DNA from: Actinacidiphila glaucinigra
Lineage (GTDB): Bacteria > Actinomycetota > Actinomycetes > Streptomycetales > Streptomycetaceae
Reading direction: 5' to 3'
NCBI RefSeq assembly: GCF_900188405.1
Contig: NZ_FZOF01000004.1
Location: forward strand, 124,001 to 188,000
DNA length: 64,000 nt
Part shown: piece by piece, positions 26,070-34,899 of the stretch
Numbering within the stretch: position 1 is the stretch's first letter
Layout of the letters: each line of letters opens with the position of its first letter
Program-made: the position numbers and the translations under genes
The notes under the pieces: model-generated
Told to the model about the DNA's origin: nothing
Database searches by the model: none
What the model saw: the letters and a program-made list of their open reading frames with translations, nothing else

Positions 26070-27572
26070 ATGATCACGCCCGAGGAGATCTGGGAGACCG
26101 CGGGCCTGCCCGCGCGCCGGCTCGCCGGCCTGGCGCTCAATCCCGCGGCCCCCGAGGACATCCTGCTGCGGCTGCTCGCCGACGGCCCACCCGCGGCACG
26201 CATGGTCCTGTGCCGGGACCGGACGCTGCCGGACGCCGTCGTCGACGCCGCGGTCGCCCACCCCGACAGGTACACACGCAGCTTCTTCGCCCGGAATCCG
26301 CACGTCGACCCGGTCCAGCGGGCACGGCTGCTGGACGACCCCGAGTGGTTCGTGCGGGCGCATCTGGCCGACGCGCCCCGGATGCCGGGGGGCGTGCGTC
26401 CCAGGCCGCTCCCGGACCGGGCCGTCGTCCACATGATCCTGACCTACGACAACGAAAGCCTGGGCGGCACCCTTTACCGCCAGGCCTCCGCCGGGCTGCT
26501 GAAGACGATGCGCACCCACCCGGAACCCAAGGTGCGGCGCATGGGCGTCGCCTGGAACGGTGTCCCGGACGAAGCCCGCGACGCCCTGCTGGCGGATCCT
26601 GACGACGAGGTACGGGACATCGTGCGGCGGCACCTGCGGCACGAGGACCCGGCCTGGGTGGAGCGGGAGCTGCCCGACCGGCCCTGCCATGCGCGGAGCG
26701 GCATGCTGACGAACGACGCCCTGAGCCGAGGCGTCGTGGAGGGCGTGCTCAACGCCCCGGTGGGCGAGGGGGACCGGTGGATGATCGCGGGCAACCCCAC
26801 CCTCCCCGCCGATGTGGTGGCCCTGCTGGCCGCCGACGCCGACCCCGAAGTGCGGGAGCGGATCGCGCACCGCTCCGACCTCGGGCCGGAGGAGCGCCGG
26901 GCACTCGCCGCGGACACCGATCCGCGGGTGCGGCTCGCGCTCTCCGTGCATCCCGCGCTGAGCGAGGCGGAACGGGCGGCGATCGACTACGAGGTGCCGG
27001 TGGGCGGCACTTTCGGACCGCTGCTGCAGCGCCTGACGCCCCGGGATCCCGCCGCGGTGCGGCGGGACGCGCTGTCCGGCCATCCGTCGCTGCGGCGGCG
27101 CGCCGCCGGCGACCACAGCCTGCCGTCCGACCTGGTGGCGCGGCTGGCCGCGGACGACGACCTCGGCGTGCGGGTACTGCTCGCGCAGAACCATCCGGAG
27201 GCGCCCGCCGAGCTGCTGCTGAGCGCCTTCCTGGAGTACACCGGACGGGAGCGTGAACACCTGCTCACCCAGCCGCGCTTCCCCACCACCGGGCTGTCCC
27301 ACCACGCCGGGGACGAGGATCCCGCGGTCCGCGCCCTGGCCGCCCGCGACCCTGCCGCCGCGGCGGAGACGGTGGACCGGCTGACCCGCGACCCCGATCC
27401 CGGTGTGCGGGCGGCCGCGGCGGGCCATCCGAACCTCCCCCGGGGCCGGCTCGCGGAGTTGCTCGACGACGGGGAGCTCGCGCACCGGGCGGCGGCGAAC
27501 CCCGCGCTGGAGCCCGCGGTCATGCGCAGGCTGGTGGCGCCTCTTCCGCTCCCGGCCGATGCCGCCGGATGA
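26070..27572 (+). CDS. Leucine-rich-repeat-variant (LRV/HEAT-like) protein
   Basis: A 500-residue alpha-solenoid-type protein, nearly all made of ~24-residue repeats. Typical elements are ALNPAAPEDILLRLLAD, AGNPTLPADVVALLAADADPEVRERIAHR and AAGHPNLPRGRLAELLDD. No signal peptide, membrane span or catalytic motif is visible, so a protein-binding scaffold is likely. ATG 26070 follows GGAAAGGAAGC. Its last 53 bases overlap the 3' end of the convergent small gene at 27520. The partner is unknown. Confidence 0.82.
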   Translation: MITPEEIWETAGLPARRLAGLALNPAAPEDILLRLLADGPPAARMVLCRDRTLPDAVVDAAVAHPDRYTRSFFARNPHVDPVQRARLLDDPEWFVRAHLADAPRMPGGVRPRPLPDRAVVHMILTYDNESLGGTLYRQASAGLLKTMRTHPEPKVRRMGVAWNGVPDEARDALLADPDDEVRDIVRRHLRHEDPAWVERELPDRPCHARSGMLTNDALSRGVVEGVLNAPVGEGDRWMIAGNPTLPADVVALLAADADPEVRERIAHRSDLGPEERRALAADTDPRVRLALSVHPALSEAERAAIDYEVPVGGTFGPLLQRLTPRDPAAVRRDALSGHPSLRRRAAGDHSLPSDLVARLAADDDLGVRVLLAQNHPEAPAELLLSAFLEYTGREREHLLTQPRFPTTGLSHHAGDEDPAVRALAARDPAAAAETVDRLTRDPDPGVRAAAAGHPNLPRGRLAELLDDGELAHRAAANPALEPAVMRRLVAPLPLPADAAG

Positions 27573-27972
27573 TCGCGGTCAACCGCTCGTAGGCGGTGCG
27601 CAGTTCGCGTCGGGCGAAGTCCTGGCGCAGATCGATGAGGGCGCCGTGGGAGGCGGTGGGGTCGACCGTGAAGCGGTCGTGCCAGCCGCCTCCCGAGGCG
27701 ATGATCACGGGGGTGTCGACCCCGTCGAACTGGTCGGCGGTGATGTCGACGCGCAGGCCGTTCTTCTCGATCCACGCGTGGGTGGCGCGGTCCTCCCACC
27801 CGCTGACGTACGTCCACACCCCCTGCCCGTTCTCGTACAGGTACTGACCGAGGAGGATCGAGGCGTCCCCGCAGGAGCCGCGCGGGAAGCGCTCCAGGGA
27901 GACCAGGCCCGGGTCGGGGCAGTCGACGATCGCCTGCCGGAATCCGAGGACCAGTGTGCGGAGTTCGGACAC
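27520..27972 (-). CDS. Small transglutaminase/papain-like protein (uncharacterised)
   Basis: A 150-residue cytosolic protein starting at GTG 27972. Conserved-looking elements suggest a Cys-His-Asp cysteine-protease/transglutaminase fold: Cys in RGSCGDASILLGQYL (about residue 34), His in ATHAWIEKNGLRVDITADQF (about residue 65), and a following Asp. It carries no signal peptide. I do not recognise a named family, and the triad is inferred from motif spacing only. The 3' end lies inside the LRV gene on the opposite strand. Confidence 0.6.
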   Translation of the reverse strand: MSELRTLVLGFRQAIVDCPDPGLVSLERFPRGSCGDASILLGQYLYENGQGVWTYVSGWEDRATHAWIEKNGLRVDITADQFDGVDTPVIIASGGGWHDRFTVDPTASHGALIDLRQDFARRELRTAYERLTAIIRRHRPGAEEAPPACA

Positions 27973-28396
27973 CCGCGGAGTCTAACCCGTGAAGATCATC
28001 TGTGGGACCCGTGGAGTCGGCCTTTCCGATCGACGTGGGCCCGGACGCCGGAGGACAGGGGGTGAGAGGGGACTGGGGCATGCTGGTGGCAGCGGCCGGA
28101 ACCGGTACCCGAGCCGGTTGCGGCCGCTGCGGCGGCAGTCAACCGAGCGGGCCCGGTGCCGTCAAGACTTCACGTCAGGATTGGCGTGGAACGCCTCGCG
28201 GGGCCGGATGTGGTCGATCGGCTTCAAGTCCCGAACTCATTCGACTCCCCGCAGGTCACAGCGGCGCAAGTACGTGAACCGCTCATCGAACTGTTGACTC
28301 CTCGGAAACACTTTGTGCGAGGAGTCTTGACCGCGACTTCTGTCACGTCTTAACTCACGCCCTAAATTAAGTCGTGAGGCTGACACAGGAGTTCCT
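27973..28396. promoter_or_regulatory. 424-base region upstream of the discoidin protein gene
   Basis: I find no convincing gene here. It contains a large imperfect hairpin (28089-28105 with 28114-28130, one mismatch), a 9-bp inverted repeat GACTCCTCG (28296-28304) / CGAGGAGTC (28318-28326), and an A/T-rich dyad CTCACG (28354-28359) / CGTGAG (28373-28378) with CTTAA...TTAAG inside. The last element lies 18 bases before the start codon and looks like an operator. Confidence 0.45.
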
Positions 28397-30574
28397 ATGA
28401 GACCCGAAGTCAACGCCGCCCGCCGCAGACCCCTGGGGCTGATCGCCCTGCTGGCCGTACTCCTCGCCCTGCTCGCCGTCCCGGCCGGCCCCCTCACCGG
28501 TGCCCACGCCGCCGCCTGCGGCACCGCCAACGCCGCCCAGGGCAGGACCGCCACCGCCTCCTCCACCGAGAACGGCTCCTTCTCCGCCGCCAACGCCGTC
28601 GACGGCAACACCGGCACCCGCTGGTCCAGCGCGTTCAGCGACCCCCAGTGGATCCAGGTGGACCTCGGCAGCTCCCAGTCCGTCTGCGAGGTCGTCCTCG
28701 GCTGGGAGGCCGCCTACGCCAAGGCCTACCAGATCCAGCTCTCCGCCAACGGCAGCGACTGGACGACGGTCGCCTCCACCACCACCGGCACCGGCGGCAC
28801 CGAGACCCGCGCCGTCAGCGGCACCGGCCGCTACCTGCGCGTGTACGGCACCACCCGCGCCACCGCATACGGCTACTCGCTGTGGGAGCTCGCCGTGCAC
28901 ACCACCGACGGCGGCACCGGCCCGGTGATCCCCGGCGGCGGCGACCTCGGCCCGAACGTCCTGGTCTTCGACCCCTCGACCCCGGGCATCCAGGCCAGGC
29001 TGGACCAGGTCTTCCAGCAGCAGGAGTCGGCGCAGTTCGGCACCGGGCGCTACGCGCTGCTGTTCAAGCCCGGCACCTACAACAACATCAACGCCAACAT
29101 CGGCTTCTACACCTCGATCGCCGGGCTCGGCCTCTCCCCCGACGACACCACCTTCAACGGCGACGTGACCGTGGACGCCGGCTGGTTCAACGGCAACGCC
29201 ACCCAGAACTTCTGGCGCTCCGCGGAGAACCTCGCCCTCAACCCGGTGAACGGCACCGACCGCTGGGCCGTCGCCCAGGCCGCGCCCTTCCGCCGCATGC
29301 ACGTCAAGGGCGGCCTCAACCTCGCCCCCAACGGCTACGGCTGGGCCAGCGGCGGCTACATCGCCGACAGCAAGATCGACGGCACCGTGGGCCCGTACTC
29401 GCAGCAGCAGTGGTACACCCGCGACAGCTCGGTCGGCGGCTGGACCAACGGCGTGTGGAACATGGTCTTCTCCGGGGTGCAGGGCGCCCCCGCGCAGAGC
29501 TTCCCCAACCCGCCGTACACCACGCTCGACACCACCCCCGTCTCCCGCGAGAAGCCCTTCCTCTACCTCGACGGCAACGACTACAAGGTCTTCGTCCCCG
29601 CCAAGCGCACCAACGCCCGCGGCACCAGCTGGGGCAACGGCGCGCCGCAGGGCTCCTCGATCCCGCTGAACCAGTTCTACGTCGTCAAGCCGGGCGCGAC
29701 GGCCGCCACCATCAACGCCGCTCTCGCCCAGGGCCTCAACCTGCTGTTCACCCCGGGCATCTACCACATCGACCAGACCATCAACGTCAACCGGGCGAAC
29801 ACCGTCGTGCTCGGCCTCGGCCTCGCGACGATCATCCCCGACAACGGTGTGACGGCGATGAAGGTCGCCGACATCGACGGCGTGAAGCTGGCCGGGTTCC
29901 TGATCGACGCCGGCGCGGTCAACTCACAGGTGCTGCTCCAGGTCGGCCCGCAGGGCTCGGCCGCCGACCACGCCGCCAACCCGACCACCGTGCAGGACGT
30001 CTTCATCCGCATCGGCGGCGCCGGACCGGGCAGGGCGACCACCAGCATGGAGGTCAACAGCGACGACACCGTCATCGACCACACCTGGATCTGGCGCGCC
30101 GACCACGGCGCCGGAGTGGGCTGGGACACCAACCCCGCCGACTACGGCCTGCGCGTCAACGGCGACGACGTCCTGGCCACCGGCCTGTTCGTCGAGCACT
30201 TCAAGAAGTACGACGTCCAGTGGAGCGGCGAGCGGGGCAGGACGATCTTCTTCCAGAACGAGATCGCCTACGACGCGCCCAACCAGGCCGCCATCCAGAA
30301 CGGCGCCACGAAGGGCTGGGCCGCCTACAAGGTGGACGACTCGGTGAACACCCACGAGGCCTGGGGCCTGGGCAGCTACTGCAACTTCACCACCGATCCG
30401 ACGATCCGCATGGACCACGGCTTCGAGGTCCCGGTGAAGTCCGGGATCAAGATGCACGACGTACTGGTGGTCTCCCTGGGCGGCATGGGCCAGTACGACC
30501 ACGTCGTCAACGGCACCGGTGCCGCCACCTCCGGCACCTCGACCACGCCGTCCACGGTGGTCTCGTTCCCCTGA
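28397..30574 (+). CDS. Secreted discoidin (F5/8C) and beta-helix protein
   Basis: A 725-residue exported protein. The signal peptide (basic start, hydrophobic residues ~14-34) ends near AHAA. An F5/8 type C (CBM32-like) domain occupies ~42-170 (NAAQGRTATASS...WIQVDLGSS...GRYLRVYG). After a Gly linker, residues ~180-715 show the repeating Gly/Asn/Asp pattern of a right-handed beta-helix with a GH55-like start (LGPNVLVFDPSTPGIQARLDQVF). It probably binds and may cleave a polysaccharide such as a beta-glucan. The catalytic residues cannot be assigned. ATG 28397 has AGGAG upstream, and a terminator follows. Confidence 0.82.
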   Translation: MRPEVNAARRRPLGLIALLAVLLALLAVPAGPLTGAHAAACGTANAAQGRTATASSTENGSFSAANAVDGNTGTRWSSAFSDPQWIQVDLGSSQSVCEVVLGWEAAYAKAYQIQLSANGSDWTTVASTTTGTGGTETRAVSGTGRYLRVYGTTRATAYGYSLWELAVHTTDGGTGPVIPGGGDLGPNVLVFDPSTPGIQARLDQVFQQQESAQFGTGRYALLFKPGTYNNINANIGFYTSIAGLGLSPDDTTFNGDVTVDAGWFNGNATQNFWRSAENLALNPVNGTDRWAVAQAAPFRRMHVKGGLNLAPNGYGWASGGYIADSKIDGTVGPYSQQQWYTRDSSVGGWTNGVWNMVFSGVQGAPAQSFPNPPYTTLDTTPVSREKPFLYLDGNDYKVFVPAKRTNARGTSWGNGAPQGSSIPLNQFYVVKPGATAATINAALAQGLNLLFTPGIYHIDQTINVNRANTVVLGLGLATIIPDNGVTAMKVADIDGVKLAGFLIDAGAVNSQVLLQVGPQGSAADHAANPTTVQDVFIRIGGAGPGRATTSMEVNSDDTVIDHTWIWRADHGAGVGWDTNPADYGLRVNGDDVLATGLFVEHFKKYDVQWSGERGRTIFFQNEIAYDAPNQAAIQNGATKGWAAYKVDDSVNTHEAWGLGSYCNFTTDPTIRMDHGFEVPVKSGIKMHDVLVVSLGGMGQYDHVVNGTGAATSGTSTTPSTVVSFP

Positions 30575-30586
30575 CGGCTCAGAGCA

Positions 30587-30616
30587 GGGGTGCCCCGTCC
30601 TCCGGCGGGGCACCCC
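30587..30616. terminator. Hairpin between discoidin and LtrA genes
   Basis: An 11-bp perfect stem GGGGTGCCCCG (30587-30597) / CGGGGCACCCC (30606-30616) between convergent genes. Confidence 0.8.
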
Positions 30617-30627
30617 GTCCGCCGTCC

Positions 30628-31833
30628 TCAGGCGGCCGGCCGGCGGCGGGAGTGGCGGGAGTGCAGCACCTCGCCCACGGCGACCGCGGCCGCCATGGCG
30701 AGCCCCGCCACCGGCACCGCCGCGTCCCCGCAGAAGGTGCTCGCCAGGACCGCCAGGGCGCAGCCGGGCAGTACCGCGTGCTCGGCGAACCCGCGCTTGG
30801 CGCTGCGGGAGTGGATCAGCCAGACCGTCAGCAGGAAGACGGCGGTCGGCAGCGTGACGGCGGCCGCGGCGGCCGTCTGCGAGATGTGCGCCTTGCCCAC
30901 GGCCTGCTCGACCACGACCTCCAGGCCCGCGCCGATGGCGGCGGCCGAGCCGAAGACGAGGTAGTGCCCGTAGCCCCACAGGAACGCCCGCGCGCCGCTG
31001 GTGAGGTGCTGGTGGATGGGGATGGCGAAGTAGAGCCAGTAGGCGGAGAACACGATGAGCAGTCCTCCCAGGCCGACGGGCAGCAGCTCGCCGAGCGCGG
31101 AGAACTCGTCGACGGCGGACTGCACGGCCACCGTCGCGGCGGCCACCGACTCACCGAGCACGATGATGGTGAAGAGGCCGTAGCGCTCGGAGATGTGGTG
31201 CGGATGCCAGGTGGTGCGCTGCGCCCGCTCGGCCCAGATGGGCACCGCCAGTTCCGCGACCGCCAGGATCAGGAAGCCCCAGTACCACAGCCCGCCGACG
31301 GGCTGGAGCAGCAGGACGACCCATCCCACCTGGACGACGACCAGACCCGCGGCGTAGCTCAGCGCCGTGGTCCGTGCCGGTCCGGCCGCGTTGCGTGCCG
31401 CGCGCAGCCACTGGAAGGCCAGTGCGACGCGCATGATGACGTAGCCGGCGACGGCGATCGAGAAGTCGTTGGCGTCGAACGCGCGGGGAACCCCGGCCGC
31501 CAGCACCAGGACGCCGGCGATCTGGACGAAGGTGGCGATGCGGTAGGGCACGTCGTCGGTGTCGAAGGCCGAGGCGAACCAGGTGAAGTTCAGCCACGCC
31601 AGCCAGATCGCGAAGAAGACCAGGCAGTAGCCGAGGACACCCTGCCCGGCGTGGCCCTCCGCGACCGCGTGCACCAGCCGCACTCCGGCCTGGGCCACCG
31701 CCACCACGAAACAGAGGTCGAAGAACAGCTCCAGCGGCGTGGCGACCCGGTGCGGCTCGTGCGGGTCCCGGGCCGTCATCCGGACCAGCGGGCGGAAGCG
31801 GCGGTCCGGCGCCGCCTGATCGTGATCGGTCAT
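30628..31833 (-). CDS. Low-temperature-requirement A (LtrA) family membrane protein
   Basis: A 401-residue polytopic membrane protein with about 11-12 predicted spans. LtrA landmarks are the N-terminal VATPLELFFDLCFVVAVAQ, WLNFTWFASAFDTDDVPYR, and the central HHISERYGLFTIIVLGES. The family is named after a Listeria cold-growth gene; the molecular function remains unclear. ATG 31833 (MTDHDQ) is chosen. The gene is convergent with the discoidin gene. Confidence 0.9.
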   Translation of the reverse strand: MTDHDQAAPDRRFRPLVRMTARDPHEPHRVATPLELFFDLCFVVAVAQAGVRLVHAVAEGHAGQGVLGYCLVFFAIWLAWLNFTWFASAFDTDDVPYRIATFVQIAGVLVLAAGVPRAFDANDFSIAVAGYVIMRVALAFQWLRAARNAAGPARTTALSYAAGLVVVQVGWVVLLLQPVGGLWYWGFLILAVAELAVPIWAERAQRTTWHPHHISERYGLFTIIVLGESVAAATVAVQSAVDEFSALGELLPVGLGGLLIVFSAYWLYFAIPIHQHLTSGARAFLWGYGHYLVFGSAAAIGAGLEVVVEQAVGKAHISQTAAAAAVTLPTAVFLLTVWLIHSRSAKRGFAEHAVLPGCALAVLASTFCGDAAVPVAGLAMAAAVAVGEVLHSRHSRRRPAA

Positions 31834-31912
31834 CCGCGCATCGTAGGCGGTGCACACGTGCCCGCGCCCGAAGGGACCGGGCGCGGGCACGTGGCGGGGG
31901 ACGGGGTGGAGG

Positions 31913-32779
31913 TCAGGCGCAGCCGTCCTGGAGGAGCCCGGCCCGCAGCCGGGCCAGGGTGCGCGAGAGCAGCCGCGAGACGTGCATCTGCGTGCAGCCC
32001 ATGATCTCGCCGATCTGGGCCTGCGTCAGTTCCTCCACGTACCGCAGATGGAGCAGCTGACGATCGCGTTCACCGAGCTCCACGACGAGCGGTGCGAGCG
32101 AGCCGAGGTCCTCGACGAGTTCCATGGCGGGGTCGACCGCGCCGATGAAGTCGGCGAGCACCGTCTCGCCGTCGTCGCCGTCGTCGCCGTTCATGGCCGC
32201 GTCCAGGGAGGAGGCCGTGTAGCCGTTGGAGGCCACCTGGGCCTCGACGACCTCGGCCTCGGAGATGTCCATGAGGGCCGCGAGCTCGCTCACCTTCGGG
32301 GCGCGGCCCATCCGGGAGGACAGCTCGTCCCGGGCGCGGGCCAGCTCCACCCGGCGCTCCTGGAGGCGGCGCGGCACGTGCACGGCCCAGGTCGTGTCGC
32401 GGAAGAACCGCTTGATCTCACCGACGATGTACGGCACCGCGAAGGTGGTGAACTCCACCTCGCGCGAGATGTCGAACCGGTCGATGGCCTTGATCAGACC
32501 GATCGTCCCGACCTGGACGATGTCCTCCATCTCGTCGCTGCGGTCGCGGAAGCGCCTGGCCGCGAACCGCACGAGCGACATGTTCATCTCGATGAGGGTG
32601 TTGCGGGCGTACTGGTACTCCTGGGTGCCCTCCTCGAGCACCGTCAGGCGCTCGAGGAAGAGCTTCGACAGGCGGCGCGCGCTCGTGGGAGCCACGCTGC
32701 TCGGGTCGGCGATCTGCGGCAGTACGTCGACCTCGGGGCTCTCGACCCCGGTGCTCGTCCCGCTCACGTCGGCGATCAC
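31913..32779 (-). CDS. RNA polymerase sigma factor, SigB/SigF/SigG group
   Basis: A 288-residue alternative sigma factor. Region 2 is RNTLIEMNMSLVRFAARRF...MEDIVQVGTIGLIKAIDRFD. Region 3 contains VPRRLQERRVELARARDELSSRMGRAPKVSELAALM, and the region 4 helix-turn-helix is LTQAQIGEIMGCTQMHVSRLLSRTLARLR. The lack of region 1.1 and the length fit stress/sporulation sigma factors controlled by partner switching. GTG 32779 is chosen since GAGGAGGAG precedes it. An RsbW-like gene is divergent 180 bp away; the STAS antagonist is not visible in the window. Confidence 0.93.
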   Translation of the reverse strand: MIADVSGTSTGVESPEVDVLPQIADPSSVAPTSARRLSKLFLERLTVLEEGTQEYQYARNTLIEMNMSLVRFAARRFRDRSDEMEDIVQVGTIGLIKAIDRFDISREVEFTTFAVPYIVGEIKRFFRDTTWAVHVPRRLQERRVELARARDELSSRMGRAPKVSELAALMDISEAEVVEAQVASNGYTASSLDAAMNGDDGDDGETVLADFIGAVDPAMELVEDLGSLAPLVVELGERDRQLLHLRYVEELTQAQIGEIMGCTQMHVSRLLSRTLARLRAGLLQDGCA

Positions 32780-32962
32780 GGCTCCTCCTCGCACCTCTGC
32801 ACCTCTACGTCATGTTCCCGTACGTTGCCCCTCGGGTACCCGCTCCTCCACGAAGCATTCCCACCATTCCCGGATGGACGTGAATCGCGCCAAGGGCAGC
32901 GTAGGACCGGCCAGTCCGGGCAGACCAGTGAGGGACCGAGGATGCCTACGGGGTGATCGTGC

Positions 32963-33370
32963 GTGTACAGCATTGACCTAGACGCGGAAGGCGCGGGGAT
33001 CGTGCGGCCCGTGCCGGCGGACCGGCCGCTGCCCACCACCATCGGCGAGGCGCGTGACTTTGCCCGTGCGCGGCTGCGAGGAGTCGATCCGGAGCGGGTC
33101 GAGGACTGCCTGCTGGTCGTCTCCGAACTGGTCACCAACGCCTTCCGGTACGGCGGCGGGCTGGCGGGCCTCGACGTGGTGGCGGTACCGGACGCGATCC
33201 GCGTGTCCGTCCAGGACCACAACGACCGGCTGCCGGCCCCGCCCCCGCCCTCCGAGCGCTTCCTGCCCGGCGGCTACGGCCTGCGCCTGGTGCGCCGGCT
33301 GGCCCGGGACATCCGGGTGACGCTGCTGCGCGCGGGCGGCAAGGTCATCCACGTGCACCTGCCGCGCTGA
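32963..33370 (+). CDS. RsbW/SpoIIAB-like ATP-binding protein (anti-sigma kinase type)
   Basis: A 135-residue HATPase_c protein. It has the N-box SELVTNAFRYG, a D-box-like VQDHNDRLP, and the G-box GGYGLRLVRRLARD. It starts at GTG 32963 (VYSIDLDAEG). Proteins of this class bind and inhibit SigB-type factors and phosphorylate STAS antagonists. The adjacency to a SigB/F-type gene makes this sigma factor a natural candidate partner, though many Streptomyces members act on other targets. Confidence 0.82.
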   Translation: MYSIDLDAEGAGIVRPVPADRPLPTTIGEARDFARARLRGVDPERVEDCLLVVSELVTNAFRYGGGLAGLDVVAVPDAIRVSVQDHNDRLPAPPPPSERFLPGGYGLRLVRRLARDIRVTLLRAGGKVIHVHLPR

Positions 33371-33499
33371 CGCTCCCCTGCCCCGACGTCGTACGTGTGG
33401 ACGAACGGATCGCGGTAACACGCACTTCTGGTGCAACGAGACCCGCACCACGGCCAGTTCGAACGTCGGGGCCGGACGACGGCCCCCGGGAGGCACACC

Positions 33500-34144
33500 A
33501 TGACCACGGGCATCATCATCGGGGCGGTCGTCGTCGTTGTCCTGATCGCCCTCGCCGCGGTCGTCACGACGCGGCGCGGCGGCGGCACGGGGCAGCTCAG
33601 GCGACGCTTCGGACCGGAGTACGAACGCACGGTCGCCCGGCACGAAGGCGACACGGACGCGGCGCACCGCGAGCTGCAGGGGCGCGTCGACCGGCACGGC
33701 GGTCTGGCCCCTGAGCCGCTGAGCGCACGTCGGACCGAGGAGTACCGCGCCCGGTGGGCCGCCCTGCAGGAGCGGTTCGTCGACTCCCCCGCGCAGGCGG
33801 TGCGGGAGGCGTCGGGGCTGCTGGACCGGCTGGCGCACGAACGCGGCTTCCCGGAGCACACCTCGGGCGAGCAGATCGACGCGCTGTCGGTCCACCGCCC
33901 CCGGCACCTCCAGGCCTACCGCGACCTGCGCGGCGCCGCGGAATCCCGGAAGGACGGTGACCGCACCACGGCGGACACCGAGGAACTGCGCGCGCGGCTG
34001 CTCGGCGCGCGGGCGCTGTTCGACGACCTCATCGCGGTGGACAAGGAGCCCCGCACCACCTCGCGCGAGGACGGCGCGGGTGACGCGGACTCCGGCCGCA
34101 ACGGCTCCCACCGCTTCCACCTGCCGTCCTGGAGCAATCGATGA
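33500..34144 (+). CDS. Membrane-anchored hydrophilic protein, paralog of the next gene
   Basis: A 214-residue protein with one N-terminal membrane helix (residues ~4-23) and a long charged, mostly helical cytosolic part. The core is RWAALQERFVDSPAQAVREASGLLDRLAHER and the C-terminal half is ELRARLLGARALFDDLIAV. Both parts resemble segments of the next gene product. ATG 33500 follows GGGAGGCACACC, and its stop overlaps the next start (ATGA). I know no function for this family. Confidence 0.78.
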   Translation: MTTGIIIGAVVVVVLIALAAVVTTRRGGGTGQLRRRFGPEYERTVARHEGDTDAAHRELQGRVDRHGGLAPEPLSARRTEEYRARWAALQERFVDSPAQAVREASGLLDRLAHERGFPEHTSGEQIDALSVHRPRHLQAYRDLRGAAESRKDGDRTTADTEELRARLLGARALFDDLIAVDKEPRTTSREDGAGDADSGRNGSHRFHLPSWSNR

Positions 34145-34812
34145 ACCCCACGCACGAGCACCACGACACCGAAGGAACCGACGGAACCGACGAGAGCGAC
34201 CGGGCCGCCACGACGTCCGGCACCGGCACCGGCACCGGCACCGGACGCGAGGGGCGCACGGCCCCCTCCGGGCAGACCCCCGGCAAGCCGACGTTCTCCG
34301 CCGCGCCGGAGAGCGCGGACACGAAGGACGAGCCTCCTGCCGCGCGCCGGCCCACCGGATGGTCGCGGCCCGAGGACGGCGCGAAGCCCGAGCACGGCGC
34401 GAAGCCCGAGCACGGCCCGAAGCCCGAGCACAGCGCGAAGCCCGCGACCGCCGGCGGCCCCGGCCCCGCGGCGGCGGAGAAGCCCGGCGGCAGCCCGGCG
34501 CGGCAGGAGGAGCGGGTGCCCGCCCCGGGCGCTCCGCCGCGCGTGGACGGCGCGGTGGACAAGCTGCAGCAGCGGCTGCAGCACGCCGTCGGCGGCTTCG
34601 TCGACGAGCCGCGCCACGCCGTGGAGGAGGCCGACGAGGTCCTCGGCGAGGCCACCGAGCGGCTGGTGGAGGAACTGCGCAGCCGACGCGACGAACTGCG
34701 CTCGGGCTGGCGGGCCGGCGGACGGAACGAGAGCGAGAACGGCGACACCGAGAGGCTGCGCCTGGCCCTGCGGGGCTACCGCGACCTCGTCGACCGCGTC
34801 CTGCGCGTCTGA
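34141..34812 (+). CDS. Disordered N-terminus plus helical domain, paralog of the previous gene
   Basis: A 223-residue hydrophilic protein coupled to the previous gene by ATGA. Residues 1-130 are low complexity: a Gly-Thr run (TSGTGTGTGTG) and a tandem GAKPEH-type repeat, four copies near residues 79-100. The C-terminal ~90 residues are helical (VDKLQQRLQHAVGGFVDEPRHAVEEADEVL...LRLALRGYRDLVDRVL), echoing FVDSPAQAVREASGLL in the neighbour. It has no signal peptide or Cys. Function unknown; joint action with the membrane-anchored neighbour is inferred. Confidence 0.75.
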   Translation: MNPTHEHHDTEGTDGTDESDRAATTSGTGTGTGTGREGRTAPSGQTPGKPTFSAAPESADTKDEPPAARRPTGWSRPEDGAKPEHGAKPEHGPKPEHSAKPATAGGPGPAAAEKPGGSPARQEERVPAPGAPPRVDGAVDKLQQRLQHAVGGFVDEPRHAVEEADEVLGEATERLVEELRSRRDELRSGWRAGGRNESENGDTERLRLALRGYRDLVDRVLRV

Positions 34813-34837
34813 GGACCGTACGCCTCGAACGACATGA

Positions 34838-34878
34838 ACGCGGTGGCCGGAAAACCCTGGGGTTTCCGGCCACCGCGT
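34838..34878. terminator. Bidirectional hairpin terminator
   Basis: A 20-base arm starting ACGCGGTGGCCGG (34838-34857) pairs with 34859-34878 with one mismatch. It lies between the convergent paralog-pair operon and the DUF6328 gene. Confidence 0.85.
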
Positions 34879-34899
34879 CCATGTGCGCCCGGCCGTGGA

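Noticed and set aside
28648..32004. Open frame of over 1100 codons across discoidin and LtrA genes
   Set aside because: Shifted frame of the discoidin gene running into the antisense of LtrA; Arg/Pro/Gly-rich without domains.
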